Assembly: GCA_034435375.1 (NCBI GenBank)
Contig: DAOTXR010000083.1
Span: forward strand, 14,268 to 78,267
Direction of reading: 5' to 3'
DNA from: DAOTXR01 sp034435375
GTDB taxonomy: Bacteria; Chloroflexota; Anaerolineae; Aggregatilineales; UBA3940
DNA: 64,000 bases
Part shown: piece by piece, positions 8,364 to 15,318 of the stretch
Layout: each line of letters starts with the position of its first letter
Numbering within the stretch: position 1 is the stretch's first letter
The notes under the pieces: generated by a model
Seen by the model: only the letters and a program-made list of their open reading frames with translations
Database searches by the model: none
What the model was told of the DNA's origin: nothing
Program-made: the position numbers and the translations under genes

Positions 8364-8644
8364 ATAGTACAATGTGAGGGCAGAAGAGTCCCGGTTCGTC
8401 AGAACAGTTATAGTTTCTACCTCCATTGGTAGGAGAACGCCACAACGATACTCTTTACGCAGCACTGGCTATTTGTCGCTCTGGGAGCTGGTCGAGACTC
8501 TGGAAAGGTAGGCTGTGAGCAAGCTCAGGCAAACCCGGCCAGAGCTTGAGACGAGTGGAAAGACGCAGGTCGTAGAATGCTATGGTGTGCGCTTCTGGAG
8601 CATAGCGGCAGAAAGATTGCATTGACAAAGCAAGGAGATCGAAG
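8364..8644. other. Intergenic leader between the XRE-cupin gene and the ferredoxin operon
   Basis: The non-coding gap between 8292 and 8644 holds the regulator's promoter side and the leader of the ferredoxin operon. A short stem CAAGCTC (8520-8526) with GAGCTTG (8542-8548) and a 15-base loop lies about 100 bases before the ferredoxin start. An AAGGAG ribosome-binding site precedes that start. No recognisable riboswitch consensus was found by eye. Confidence 0.35.
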
Positions 8645-9187
8645 ATGATCCATATCGATCAGACCGAGTGCCTGGGGTGCGGGGACTGCGTCGAAGTCTG
8701 TCCCCGTGAGGCTATTCGATTGGTAGGCAGCTCGGCGAAGATCGACCGGGCACGCTGCGACAACTGCGGGCTTTGTCTGGATGTATGCCCGTCGGGAGCC
8801 ATCCAGCGTGCACAACTTGTCATTCCGCCTCGACCCACAGCCGCGCTTGCAGCGCCCAAACCGTCGCAGCGAGCAAGTCTGCTCAGCGCGGCAGGCGCGG
8901 CTTTAGCCTATCTGGGGATGGAGCTTCTACCGCGCGTGCTGCCGCTTGCGCTCGACATGCTCGAGGAGCGTGTGTCCAGGGACAGTCGTGAGCATCTACG
9001 CTATCCGCGAGATGGCCTGAGCCGCGCTGATGTGCCTGTCGGCAGGAGGCTGCGGCGTGGACGCGGTCAGGGACATGCGGGCATGTGCCAATGCCCCCGC
9101 TGCGGCTACCGGGTAAGACACCCGGCAGGCACGCCCTGCCGGACGATGGCTTGCCCACAGTGTGGGAGCAGGCTGATACGCCAATAA
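8645..9187 (+). CDS. 2x[4Fe-4S] ferredoxin fused to a C-terminal zinc ribbon
   Basis: 180 residues. Two classical clusters lie at the N-terminus: CLGCGDCVEVCP (about 9-20) and CDNCGLCLDVCP (about 39-50). A linker with a hydrophobic helix (about 80-105) follows. The C-terminus has two knuckles, CQCPRCGYR and CPQCGSR, that look like a rubredoxin/zinc-ribbon fold. The likely role is electron transfer or cluster delivery in the cytoplasm. It opens an operon with a NifX-like protein and two MinD-type ATPases that carry their own ferredoxin inserts, which suggests a metal-cofactor handling complex. A degraded relative of its C-terminal half lies at 16660-16983. The AAGGAG ribosome-binding site is strong. 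Confidence 0.82.
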   Translation: MIHIDQTECLGCGDCVEVCPREAIRLVGSSAKIDRARCDNCGLCLDVCPSGAIQRAQLVIPPRPTAALAAPKPSQRASLLSAAGAALAYLGMELLPRVLPLALDMLEERVSRDSREHLRYPRDGLSRADVPVGRRLRRGRGQGHAGMCQCPRCGYRVRHPAGTPCRTMACPQCGSRLIRQ

Positions 9188-9251
9188 GAGCCGGCCCACG
9201 CCGAGAATGGGCGGGTGGCGTCTTATTTCAAGGATGCCAGGAGAGGTAGGG

Positions 9252-9623
9252 ATGAAAATCGCCATCAGCGTGACTACTCCTTCGCCTGAGGCGCCATTCG
9301 AGACACGCTTCGGGCGCGCCGCCGCTTTTGTGATCGTCGATACCGAAACGGGCGAGCGAGACGTCCTGCTCAACCCCGCGGCCGATGCCGCAGGCGGCGC
9401 AGGTGTCCAGGCCGCCGAATTCGTCATCCGGCACGGGGCTGGGGCCGTGATCAGCGGTGCGTTTGGGCCAAATGCCTATGACACGCTGACAGCAGCTCAG
9501 GTTCAGATGTTCCAGGCCGAGTCCGGGACGGTTGACGAGCTTGTGCAGAGGTACAAAAATGCCGAACTCCTGCCAACAACAGGTGTGGCAGGCCAGGGTC
9601 GCCGCAGAGGGAGACCCTGGTGA
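9252..9623 (+). CDS. NifX/NifB-C-terminal-type iron-molybdenum cofactor-binding family protein (copy 1)
   Basis: 123 residues from the ATG at 9252, which has a GAGAGGTAGGG site directly before it. The N-terminus MKIAISVTTP and the segment TRFGRAAAFVIVDTETGE followed by GAGVQAAEFVIRHGAGAVISGAFG match the small single-domain family related to NifX, NafY and the NifB C-terminus. Those proteins carry or chaperone iron-sulfur-type metal cofactors. The organism's nitrogenase genes are not in this window, so a non-nitrogenase metal cluster is likely. The stop codon overlaps the GTG start of the next gene (GTGA), implying coupled translation with the MinD ATPase. Confidence 0.85.
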   Translation: MKIAISVTTPSPEAPFETRFGRAAAFVIVDTETGERDVLLNPAADAAGGAGVQAAEFVIRHGAGAVISGAFGPNAYDTLTAAQVQMFQAESGTVDELVQRYKNAELLPTTGVAGQGRRRGRPW

Positions 9624-10483
9624 TCATCGCCGTTGCCAGTGGCAAGGGGGGCACCGGCAAAACGACTGTGGCAACCAGCCTGGCGCTGTCGCTGACCGGG
9701 CAGGTGCCCGTTTGTCTATTGGACTGCGACGTGGAAGCCCCCAACGCCCACCTGTTTCTTCACCCTCAGTTTGATCAACGCGCCGAAGCGGAGCTGCCTG
9801 TGCCCCAGGTTGATCCCAGCCGCTGCCAGCAGTGTGGCACCTGCGCTCAGGTGTGTCAGTACCATGCTATTGCCGTGCTGGGCCAGGCCGTCCTGGTTTT
9901 CCCGGAGTTGTGCCACGGCTGTGGAAGTTGTGCGCTAAACTGCGCTGAGCGCGCAATCAGCGAAGTGCCTCGCTCGCTTGGCGTGCTTGAGAGCGGCAGG
10001 GCGGCTGGCGGCATCCGCTTTGGGCGGGGCACGCTGAACATCGGGGAGCCGTTAGCCGTCCCAGTGATCCGGCAGCTCAAGCGGTGGCGTGACCCGCAGC
10101 CAGACGAACTGGTCATCATCGATGCACCGCCGGGCACATCCTGCCCGGTGGTGGAAGCCATCCGTGGGGCTGATTACGCCCTGCTGGTGACGGAGCCTAC
10201 GCCCTTCGGCCTGCACGACCTCAGGCTCGCCTATGATCTCACTCGCGAGTTGGGGATTCCGGCGGGGGTGATCCTCAACCGGGATGGGATCGGCACTGCC
10301 GATGTCGAGAAGTTCTGTGCCGCCGCTGGCCTGCCGGTGCTGTTGCACATCCCCCTTGACAGGAGTATCGCCGAAGGGCTTGCGCAGGGCATTCCCCTGG
10401 TGAATACGCACCCCGAGTACAGAGCGCGCTTCCGGGAAGTCTTTGAGAAGGTGTGCAGTGAGCTGAAGGAGCGTGCGTGCTAA
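9620..10483 (+). CDS. MinD/ParA-family P-loop ATPase with inserted 2x[4Fe-4S] ferredoxin domain (first)
   Basis: 287 residues, GTG start overlapping the NifX stop. The N-terminus has a deviant Walker A (ASGKGGTGKTTVA, about 6-18). CQQCGTCAQVCQ and CHGCGSCALNCA (about 72-115) form the inserted ferredoxin. IIDAPPGTSCP is the Walker B/switch II region. Relatives are usually found in pairs and are thought to move iron-sulfur clusters or electrons with ATP hydrolysis, in the manner of Mrp/NBP35-type carriers. The partner follows immediately with a 7-base overlap. The two ATPases, the NifX protein and the ferredoxin are best read as one four-gene unit. Confidence 0.88.
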   Translation: MIIAVASGKGGTGKTTVATSLALSLTGQVPVCLLDCDVEAPNAHLFLHPQFDQRAEAELPVPQVDPSRCQQCGTCAQVCQYHAIAVLGQAVLVFPELCHGCGSCALNCAERAISEVPRSLGVLESGRAAGGIRFGRGTLNIGEPLAVPVIRQLKRWRDPQPDELVIIDAPPGTSCPVVEAIRGADYALLVTEPTPFGLHDLRLAYDLTRELGIPAGVILNRDGIGTADVEKFCAAAGLPVLLHIPLDRSIAEGLAQGIPLVNTHPEYRARFREVFEKVCSELKERAC

Positions 10484-11388
10484 AAATTCTGGGGCAGAAG
10501 TCCAGGCAGGTTGTCATTCTGAGCGGCAAGGGGGGCACTGGTAAGACCACTGTATGCGCTGCCTTTGCTCATCTGGCCAGCCTGAGGCGTGATACTCGCG
10601 CCGTGCTGGTGGATGCGGATGTAGACGCTTCTAACCTTGAGTTGGTGTTGTCTCCACACTGCATCGAAAAGTACGAATTCTACGGGGGGCAGATTGCGGC
10701 AATCGACTCTGCCCTTTGCACAGGCTGCAACATCTGCGCGGAGGTGTGCCGCTTCGAAGCGGTGACTGCGCGAGATGGGCAACACAGCATCGACAGAATT
10801 GCCTGTGAAGGATGCGCCACTTGCATGACACAATGCCCGACCGAGGCCATTCGTATGGAGCCGCAGTTGGCCGGGCACTGGTTTCACTCAGAGAGTTGCT
10901 ACGGGCCGCTCTTCCACGCCGCGCTGTCCCCAGGCGCAGAGAACTCCGGCAAGCTGGTCACACTGATCAAGCAGCACGCGAGCCGGATGGGGCAGAGTGA
11001 AGCCTATCCCCTGATGATCGTGGATGGGCCGCCGGGAATCGGCTGTCCGGTGATCGCAGCCGCTTCCGGCGCGGACCTGGCTGTGATCGTAGCAGAGCCA
11101 ACCGCTGCCGGCATTGAGGATATGGAACGTATCGTCGAGACGACCCGCCACTTTGGCGTGCCCGCATTGGTCTGTGTCAACAAAGCTGATGTCTACCCGC
11201 AAGGGCTGAAGATGATCGAGTCCTTTTGCCGGGACGAGGGACTGCCTGTGATTGCACGCATTCCCTTCGATACTGCTGTCACCGAGGCCATGGTTCAGGG
11301 ACAGCCAGTGACCGTCTACCAACCAGGTGGCTCGGTAAGCCGAGCCTTGCATGCAGGCTGGAAGGAGAGCCTTGCCTTGCTGAGTTGA
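10477..11388 (+). CDS. MinD/ParA-family P-loop ATPase with inserted 2x[4Fe-4S] ferredoxin domain (second)
   Basis: 303 residues, starting at a GTG inside the end of the first ATPase gene with AAGGAG as ribosome-binding site. The Walker A is LSGKGGTGKTTVC (about 12-24). The clusters are CTGCNICAEVCR and CEGCATCMTQCP (about 83-120). MIVDGPPGIGCP is the Walker B/switch II region. It is similar in layout to its neighbour but not a recent duplicate. The pair probably works as a heterodimer that loads or reduces a metal-sulfur cofactor. Nothing in the sequence shows the final acceptor. Confidence 0.88.
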   Translation: MLKILGQKSRQVVILSGKGGTGKTTVCAAFAHLASLRRDTRAVLVDADVDASNLELVLSPHCIEKYEFYGGQIAAIDSALCTGCNICAEVCRFEAVTARDGQHSIDRIACEGCATCMTQCPTEAIRMEPQLAGHWFHSESCYGPLFHAALSPGAENSGKLVTLIKQHASRMGQSEAYPLMIVDGPPGIGCPVIAAASGADLAVIVAEPTAAGIEDMERIVETTRHFGVPALVCVNKADVYPQGLKMIESFCRDEGLPVIARIPFDTAVTEAMVQGQPVTVYQPGGSVSRALHAGWKESLALLS

Positions 11389-11389
11389 G

Positions 11390-11634
11390 TGCAGCTGCTC
11401 CCACGCTTCTGAGCAGCGGCAGCTCTTCGCGGGCAAGATGAGCCGGCTCCAGCCCGGAGAGGGTGTGCAGATGTCCAGCCTGGGGCGCTTTCGGTACCCC
11501 TGTGTGCTCATGGCTGCCGCTCAGGGTTGAAGCCAGGCCCCAGCGTCTCTGGTCTCCCCCCATAGCTGCAACGGCAGTCCAGTGCAGCCCGATTCGCGCC
11601 GCATCAACCGGCCCATCCGGCAGTGTGGCCAGCA
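11390..11634 (-). pseudogene. Remnant of a DUF4213/DUF364-type gene (putative heavy-metal chelation family)
   Basis: On the minus strand, in the frame shifted by one from the thioredoxin-like gene, the sequence reads LLLDELLATLPDGP, then RIGLHWTAVAAMGG, GLASTLSGSHEH, LARE and SVGAAALNS. This order resembles the N-terminal domain of DUF4213/DUF364 proteins as I recall them, which are linked to metal uptake. There is no start codon at the expected place and the rest of the protein is missing, because the frame runs into the convergent MinD gene. It appears to be joined to a truncated thioredoxin-like gene by a deletion. An alignment with intact family members would decide. Confidence 0.45.
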
Positions 11635-11636
11635 GT

Positions 11637-11966
11637 TCATCCAGCAGTAGCGCCGATGATCAAAGTGGGGACTCCTCGCCGCTCCTCCGGGATAGCATAG
11701 CGTTCAATCGCTGCCTGATAGAGGGCCTGGCCGTCAGGATGAGAGGTATTCACACTCACAATCTGTAGCTGGTTGCCATAATGCTCCATCAGCGGCGGCA
11801 GGGTCTCGGTCATTACCTGATGGCAGTGTGGGCAGGTGGGGGAGAAGAACAGCACGACTCTGACAACCGGGCCATCTGCCTTCGCAGGCACTGGATGGGT
11901 GAAACAGAGAGCTACGAGACAGCCTATCAGAAAAAGAGTTGCTACCTGGCACACGCTGCGGTTCAT
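11637..11966 (-). CDS. Secreted thioredoxin-fold protein with CPHC motif, C-terminally truncated
   Basis: 109 residues with an N-terminal signal or anchor (hydrophobic stretch about 8-24, AKA at the likely cleavage point), then FFSPTCPHCHQV with the redox CPHC and a cis-Pro segment GVPTLIIG near the end. Full-length relatives continue for several strands after that segment. Here a stop follows two codons later, at the joint with the DUF4213-like remnant. It would act outside the membrane in thiol redox chemistry if it folds. The start codon overlaps the stop of a 50-codon frame upstream (ATGA) and has an AAAGGAGAG site. Confidence 0.6.
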   Translation of the reverse strand: MNRSVCQVATLFLIGCLVALCFTHPVPAKADGPVVRVVLFFSPTCPHCHQVMTETLPPLMEHYGNQLQIVSVNTSHPDGQALYQAAIERYAIPEERRGVPTLIIGATAG

Positions 11967-12115
11967 TGACTCTCCTTTCGACTACGCGTGGCATACCAGC
12001 CGTTGCGGACCTTAGCCCACACATCGAATGGAAGCTGATTGGTGAACTGTAACCTCGCCTGCTGCCCCTCGGTCATGTAGCGAGCGACTATACGTGGCTC
12101 GACCTGGCGCTGCAT
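11963..12115 (-). CDS. Small unrecognised protein or gene remnant, 50 residues
   Basis: A 50-codon frame, MQRQVEPRIVARYMTEG through to YATRSRKESQ, ends in an ATGA overlap with the thioredoxin-like gene. It contains a good ribosome-binding site for that gene. Composition is basic with aromatic residues (QLPFDVWAKVRNGWY), which looks protein-like rather than random. The frame is open further upstream only to a TAG, without a better start. I do not recognise a family. It may be the C-terminal end of a gene whose 5' part has decayed. The remaining part of the 11967-12286 gap holds the PadR promoter. Confidence 0.35.
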   Translation of the reverse strand: MQRQVEPRIVARYMTEGQQARLQFTNQLPFDVWAKVRNGWYATRSRKESQ

Positions 12116-12251
12116 GGCTTGCCGTCTGCGCTTCTGATGGCCCTTCTTTGTCTGCCAAACCGATCCTGCTGCTTGCGGCTACGGTTGCCCTCCCGCTCAA
12201 GCTAGGCGGTATGCCGCAGACAGGCCTTGCTCAATATGTAACAAACTTGAT

Positions 12252-12286
12252 TTGCATCGTCATGTATTCCATGATAGAATAGCCAC
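12252..12286 (+). promoter_or_regulatory. Promoter giving a predicted leaderless padR transcript
   Basis: TTGCAT (12252-12257) and TAGAAT (12275-12280) are separated by exactly 17 bases. The padR ATG starts 7 bases after the -10 hexamer, where transcription should begin. No purine-rich ribosome-binding site is present, which agrees with a leaderless messenger. Confidence 0.55.
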
Positions 12287-12826
12287 ATGAGAACTCCGGT
12301 GCCCGACGAAGTAATTTTAGGGCTGCTGGCTGCCCGTCCCCGGCATGGCTATGAACTGCTCGATCGGTTCCGCTCGCGAGAGCATCTGGGCCGTATGTGG
12401 ACGATGAGTACCAGCCAGCTTTACGCGGTACTAAAGCGGCTGGAACGGCAGGGATCGATTACGGGGCGGCAGGTGGAATCACCTGATGCGCCACCCCGCA
12501 CCGAGTATACTGTAACCGAGGCGGGCCTGCGTCAGCTGGAGGTCTGGCTCCATGAACCACGGCCTTCCACAAGTATCCACCGCATCCGGGTCGAGTTTCT
12601 CAGCAGGCTGTATATCGCCAGCCTGCTGGGTATCCCCGCAGATGCCATTATAGAGCATCAGAAAACCATCTGCGTGGAGCAGCGCGACCGTCTGCTTAAG
12701 GAACGCCAGCAAACCACCTCAGCAGTCGAGGCGCTGACACTGGATTTCGTGATCGGGCAGCTTAATGCCGCTGTCCTGTGGCTGGAGCAGTGCAGGGAAG
12801 GTCTGTCTGCTCTCTACACTCGTTAA
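12287..12826 (+). CDS. PadR family transcriptional regulator
   Basis: 179 residues. The N-terminal winged helix (about 5-80) shows the PadR pattern: VILGLLAARPRHGYELL, the SQLYAVLKRLERQG recognition helix region and RTEYTVTEAG in the wing. A C-terminal helical dimerisation region (about 95-170, with DRLLKERQQ) follows. It is 35 bases ahead of the binding-protein gene of an ABC importer on the same strand and is probably the operon's repressor, responding to a metal or cofactor signal. The upstream promoter appears to overlap the start codon. Confidence 0.88.
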   Translation: MRTPVPDEVILGLLAARPRHGYELLDRFRSREHLGRMWTMSTSQLYAVLKRLERQGSITGRQVESPDAPPRTEYTVTEAGLRQLEVWLHEPRPSTSIHRIRVEFLSRLYIASLLGIPADAIIEHQKTICVEQRDRLLKERQQTTSAVEALTLDFVIGQLNAAVLWLEQCREGLSALYTR

Positions 12827-12861
12827 CCCCTATACTTCAACCCTGAGAGGAAGAAAAAACT

Positions 12862-14286
12862 GTGAGGACTGAACAATTATGGGCGACTTTTATCGTACTG
12901 GGGGCCACTCTGCTGGGGCCGGGTTGTTCACGCATCACACCTGCTCAAACGGCTGTACCAATTGATGAGACTGTTGTCTCTTTAGAGAGGACGCCGACGG
13001 AGGGGGCAGCAGTACCCACAGAAACCCCCGCACCAACCGAGGCGCCTCGCTTCACGATTCAGGCTGATGCTGAGCTTCAGACGCCACTGGCTGCCCTCTA
13101 TACGGCATTGTACGCGGGGGAACAGCCGGTGTTTGTCAGCACAGATGGCGACCTGGTGGCCACGGCATCCGAAGGCGTCGCCATCGGCCAGCCAGACAGC
13201 GCAGCCTATTTCTTGCCCGGAGCAGCACTCACCGCAGCGACCAACACACCGGAGGTGGCAGACTTCATTGCCTATGCCATTTCCCCGGATGGGCAGCAAG
13301 TGTTGATTGATATGGGGGCGCTGCCCGCCACCATCACCCTGACCGACCAGGCCGGTAACACCGTTGAAATTGCGCAGCCGGTACGCCGCGTGATCAGCTC
13401 ACATGGCCCAACAACCGCCCTTGTCTATGGGGTAGGCGCGCAGGACCGCTTGGTTGCGGCCACCTATCTGGGAGCACGTGACCCGGCAGGGGCAGCCGCA
13501 ATGGGGCGCATTGACTCACGCTTTGAAGAAATCAAAGGGGATGATCTGTTCTCTCAGCAGGACTTCAACGTCGAGGAGGCTGCTGCACGGGACCCAGACC
13601 TGATCATGACCAGTGCGCGCACGGCATGGCTCGACACTGCTGCTGAACTGGGTATTCCGGTTTTTCTGTTTGAGGCCGAAACACCCGATCGCCTGAAAGA
13701 GGCTATGCTCCTTACCGGCCAGCTCTTCGGTCCAAACACGGCTGCGCAGGCCGAAATCTGGATTGCATACTACGACTTCGTGGTCGGTGCGGTGGTAGAA
13801 CAGACAGCTGCTGTTTCAGACGCGGATCGCGTGCGCGTGTTGTTCACCGGCACAGAGCCGCTTCGGGTGGCCAGCGGCGAGATGTACCAGACGGCCATCA
13901 TTGAGGCAGCTGGCGGCATCTCCGTGAGCGCCGAGCTGACCGGCTACTGGAACGATGTGAACCTGGAGCAGATCGCGCTCTGGGACCCCGATGTCATCAT
14001 CGTGCCGCCGTATGGTGGCGCCAGCGTGGAGGCGATCACTGGAAGCCCGGAATGGCAGGGCCTGGATGCGGTGCAAGCCGGGCGTGTCTACCGGATGCCT
14101 AAACTGGTCGTTCCCTGGGATACACCAGCGCCAGACTCGGTGCTGGGCATCATCTGGATGGCGCAGCTTCTGTATCCAGACCTGATTGAGTTGGACTGTG
14201 CAGAGCAGGTTGGCTACTTCTACAACACTTTCTATCACTATGCAATCTCAACTGAAGAAATCTCAGAGCTTTGCGCGACAGAGTGA
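12862..14286 (+). CDS. ABC importer substrate-binding lipoprotein: ModA-like remnant fused to a type III (BtuF/FepB/MolA-like) domain
   Basis: 474 residues with a GTG start and GAGAGGAAG upstream. A hydrophobic N-terminus ends in LLGPGC (Cys 22), a weak lipobox. A Thr/Pro-rich linker follows. Residues about 66-156 look like the closing part of a type II binding protein (FIAYAISPDGQQVLIDMGALPA, as in ModA-like proteins). Residues about 158-474 form a full type III domain (RRVISSHGPTTALVYGVGAQDRL, LAWLD-type segments, IALWDPDVIIVPP, and MPKLVVPWDTPAPDS). Type III proteins bind siderophores, heme or cobalamin, and in MolA molybdate or tungstate. The ModA-like leftover favours an oxyanion, but this is inference. 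The gene is followed by a FecCD permease. Confidence 0.82.
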   Translation: MRTEQLWATFIVLGATLLGPGCSRITPAQTAVPIDETVVSLERTPTEGAAVPTETPAPTEAPRFTIQADAELQTPLAALYTALYAGEQPVFVSTDGDLVATASEGVAIGQPDSAAYFLPGAALTAATNTPEVADFIAYAISPDGQQVLIDMGALPATITLTDQAGNTVEIAQPVRRVISSHGPTTALVYGVGAQDRLVAATYLGARDPAGAAAMGRIDSRFEEIKGDDLFSQQDFNVEEAAARDPDLIMTSARTAWLDTAAELGIPVFLFEAETPDRLKEAMLLTGQLFGPNTAAQAEIWIAYYDFVVGAVVEQTAAVSDADRVRVLFTGTEPLRVASGEMYQTAIIEAAGGISVSAELTGYWNDVNLEQIALWDPDVIIVPPYGGASVEAITGSPEWQGLDAVQAGRVYRMPKLVVPWDTPAPDSVLGIIWMAQLLYPDLIELDCAEQVGYFYNTFYHYAISTEEISELCATE

Positions 14287-15316
14287 TACCCCGCTGGCAA
14301 AGTTAGTCTTTATCCGGCGCCAGGCGACGACTGGGCTGCTGTTTGCCATACCGGTTGTCCTGTTCGTTTTCGCGCTGATAGTGGGGCGCTATGAGATCGG
14401 GGCAGCGGATGTGGGGCGTGTTCTGCTCTCGCCGCTGTTTCCCGATCTGGCCGCCGATGTTCCCGATACAGCACGCCAGTTGATCCTGCGGGTGCGCCTG
14501 CCGCGTGCTCTGGCCGCGCTGCTGATCGGAGCCAGCTTTGGCGGCACTGGCGCTGCATTTCAGGCCATCTTCAAGAATCCTCTGGTTGATTCGAACATTC
14601 TCGGCGTCACATCAGGCGCCGGATTCGGTGCAGCGTTGGCGCTGTTGCTGGCGGGGAAGCCCTGGCAGGTCCAGATATCGGCTTTCATCTTTGGCCTGCT
14701 GGCAGTATCCCTGGCTTTTTTCGGCAGTCGCCTGTACAAGACCACACCGCTTCTGATCCTCACCCTGATGGGTATTCTGGTGGGATCGCTCTTTGGCTCG
14801 CTGACATCGTTGCTGAAGTACGTGGCGGATCCGCTGGACACGCTGCCCGCCATCACGTTCTGGCTGTTGGGCAGCTTGACTGGCGTCACATGGCGGGACA
14901 TGCCTGGGCTGGCAGTGATCACAGCAGGCGGAGTTGCCTTTCTCTGGTTGATGCGCTGGCGCTTGAATATCTTGTCCCTGGGCGATGAGGAGGCAAAGGC
15001 GCTGGGGATCGATCCCACACGGATGAAAATCATGATTATTGTTTGCGCCACGTTGATGACAGCAATAGCAGTGTCGGTCAGTGGCGTCATTGGTTGGGTG
15101 GGGCTGGTAATGCCGCACGCTGGGCGGATTGTTGTCGGCCCCGATCACAGACGCCTGCTGCCAGCCACGTTGAGTCTGGGAGCTGGTTTCCTGCTGCTGA
15201 TCGACAACGTGGCGCGTACATTGCTCCCCGGCGAAATCCCACTGGGCGTGCTGACCGGGCTGATCGGCGTCCCGCTGCTGATTGTGCTCCTGCGCCGCAA
15301 CAGGACAGGATGGTAG
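14240..15316 (+). CDS. FecCD/BtuC-type ABC transporter permease
   Basis: 358 residues from the ATG at 14240, which lies inside the end of the binding-protein gene (47-base overlap). No clear ribosome-binding site is visible there, so the start is uncertain. About ten membrane segments are expected. The family signature RLPRALAALLIGASFGGTG, followed by FKNPLVDSNILGVTSGAGFG, is clear. The coupling helix region LGDEEAKALGID and the C-terminal GVIGWVGLVMPHAGR are also present. It forms the inner-membrane pore for a siderophore, cobalamin or oxyanion-type substrate together with the ATPase encoded next, with which it overlaps. Confidence 0.88.
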   Translation: MQSQLKKSQSFARQSDTPLAKLVFIRRQATTGLLFAIPVVLFVFALIVGRYEIGAADVGRVLLSPLFPDLAADVPDTARQLILRVRLPRALAALLIGASFGGTGAAFQAIFKNPLVDSNILGVTSGAGFGAALALLLAGKPWQVQISAFIFGLLAVSLAFFGSRLYKTTPLLILTLMGILVGSLFGSLTSLLKYVADPLDTLPAITFWLLGSLTGVTWRDMPGLAVITAGGVAFLWLMRWRLNILSLGDEEAKALGIDPTRMKIMIIVCATLMTAIAVSVSGVIGWVGLVMPHAGRIVVGPDHRRLLPATLSLGAGFLLLIDNVARTLLPGEIPLGVLTGLIGVPLLIVLLRRNRTGW

Positions 15317-15318
15317 CT

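Noticed and set aside
8466..8644. Molybdenum-cofactor or cobalamin riboswitch in the ferredoxin operon leader
   Set aside because: Only one short stem is visible and no conserved box of either class was found.
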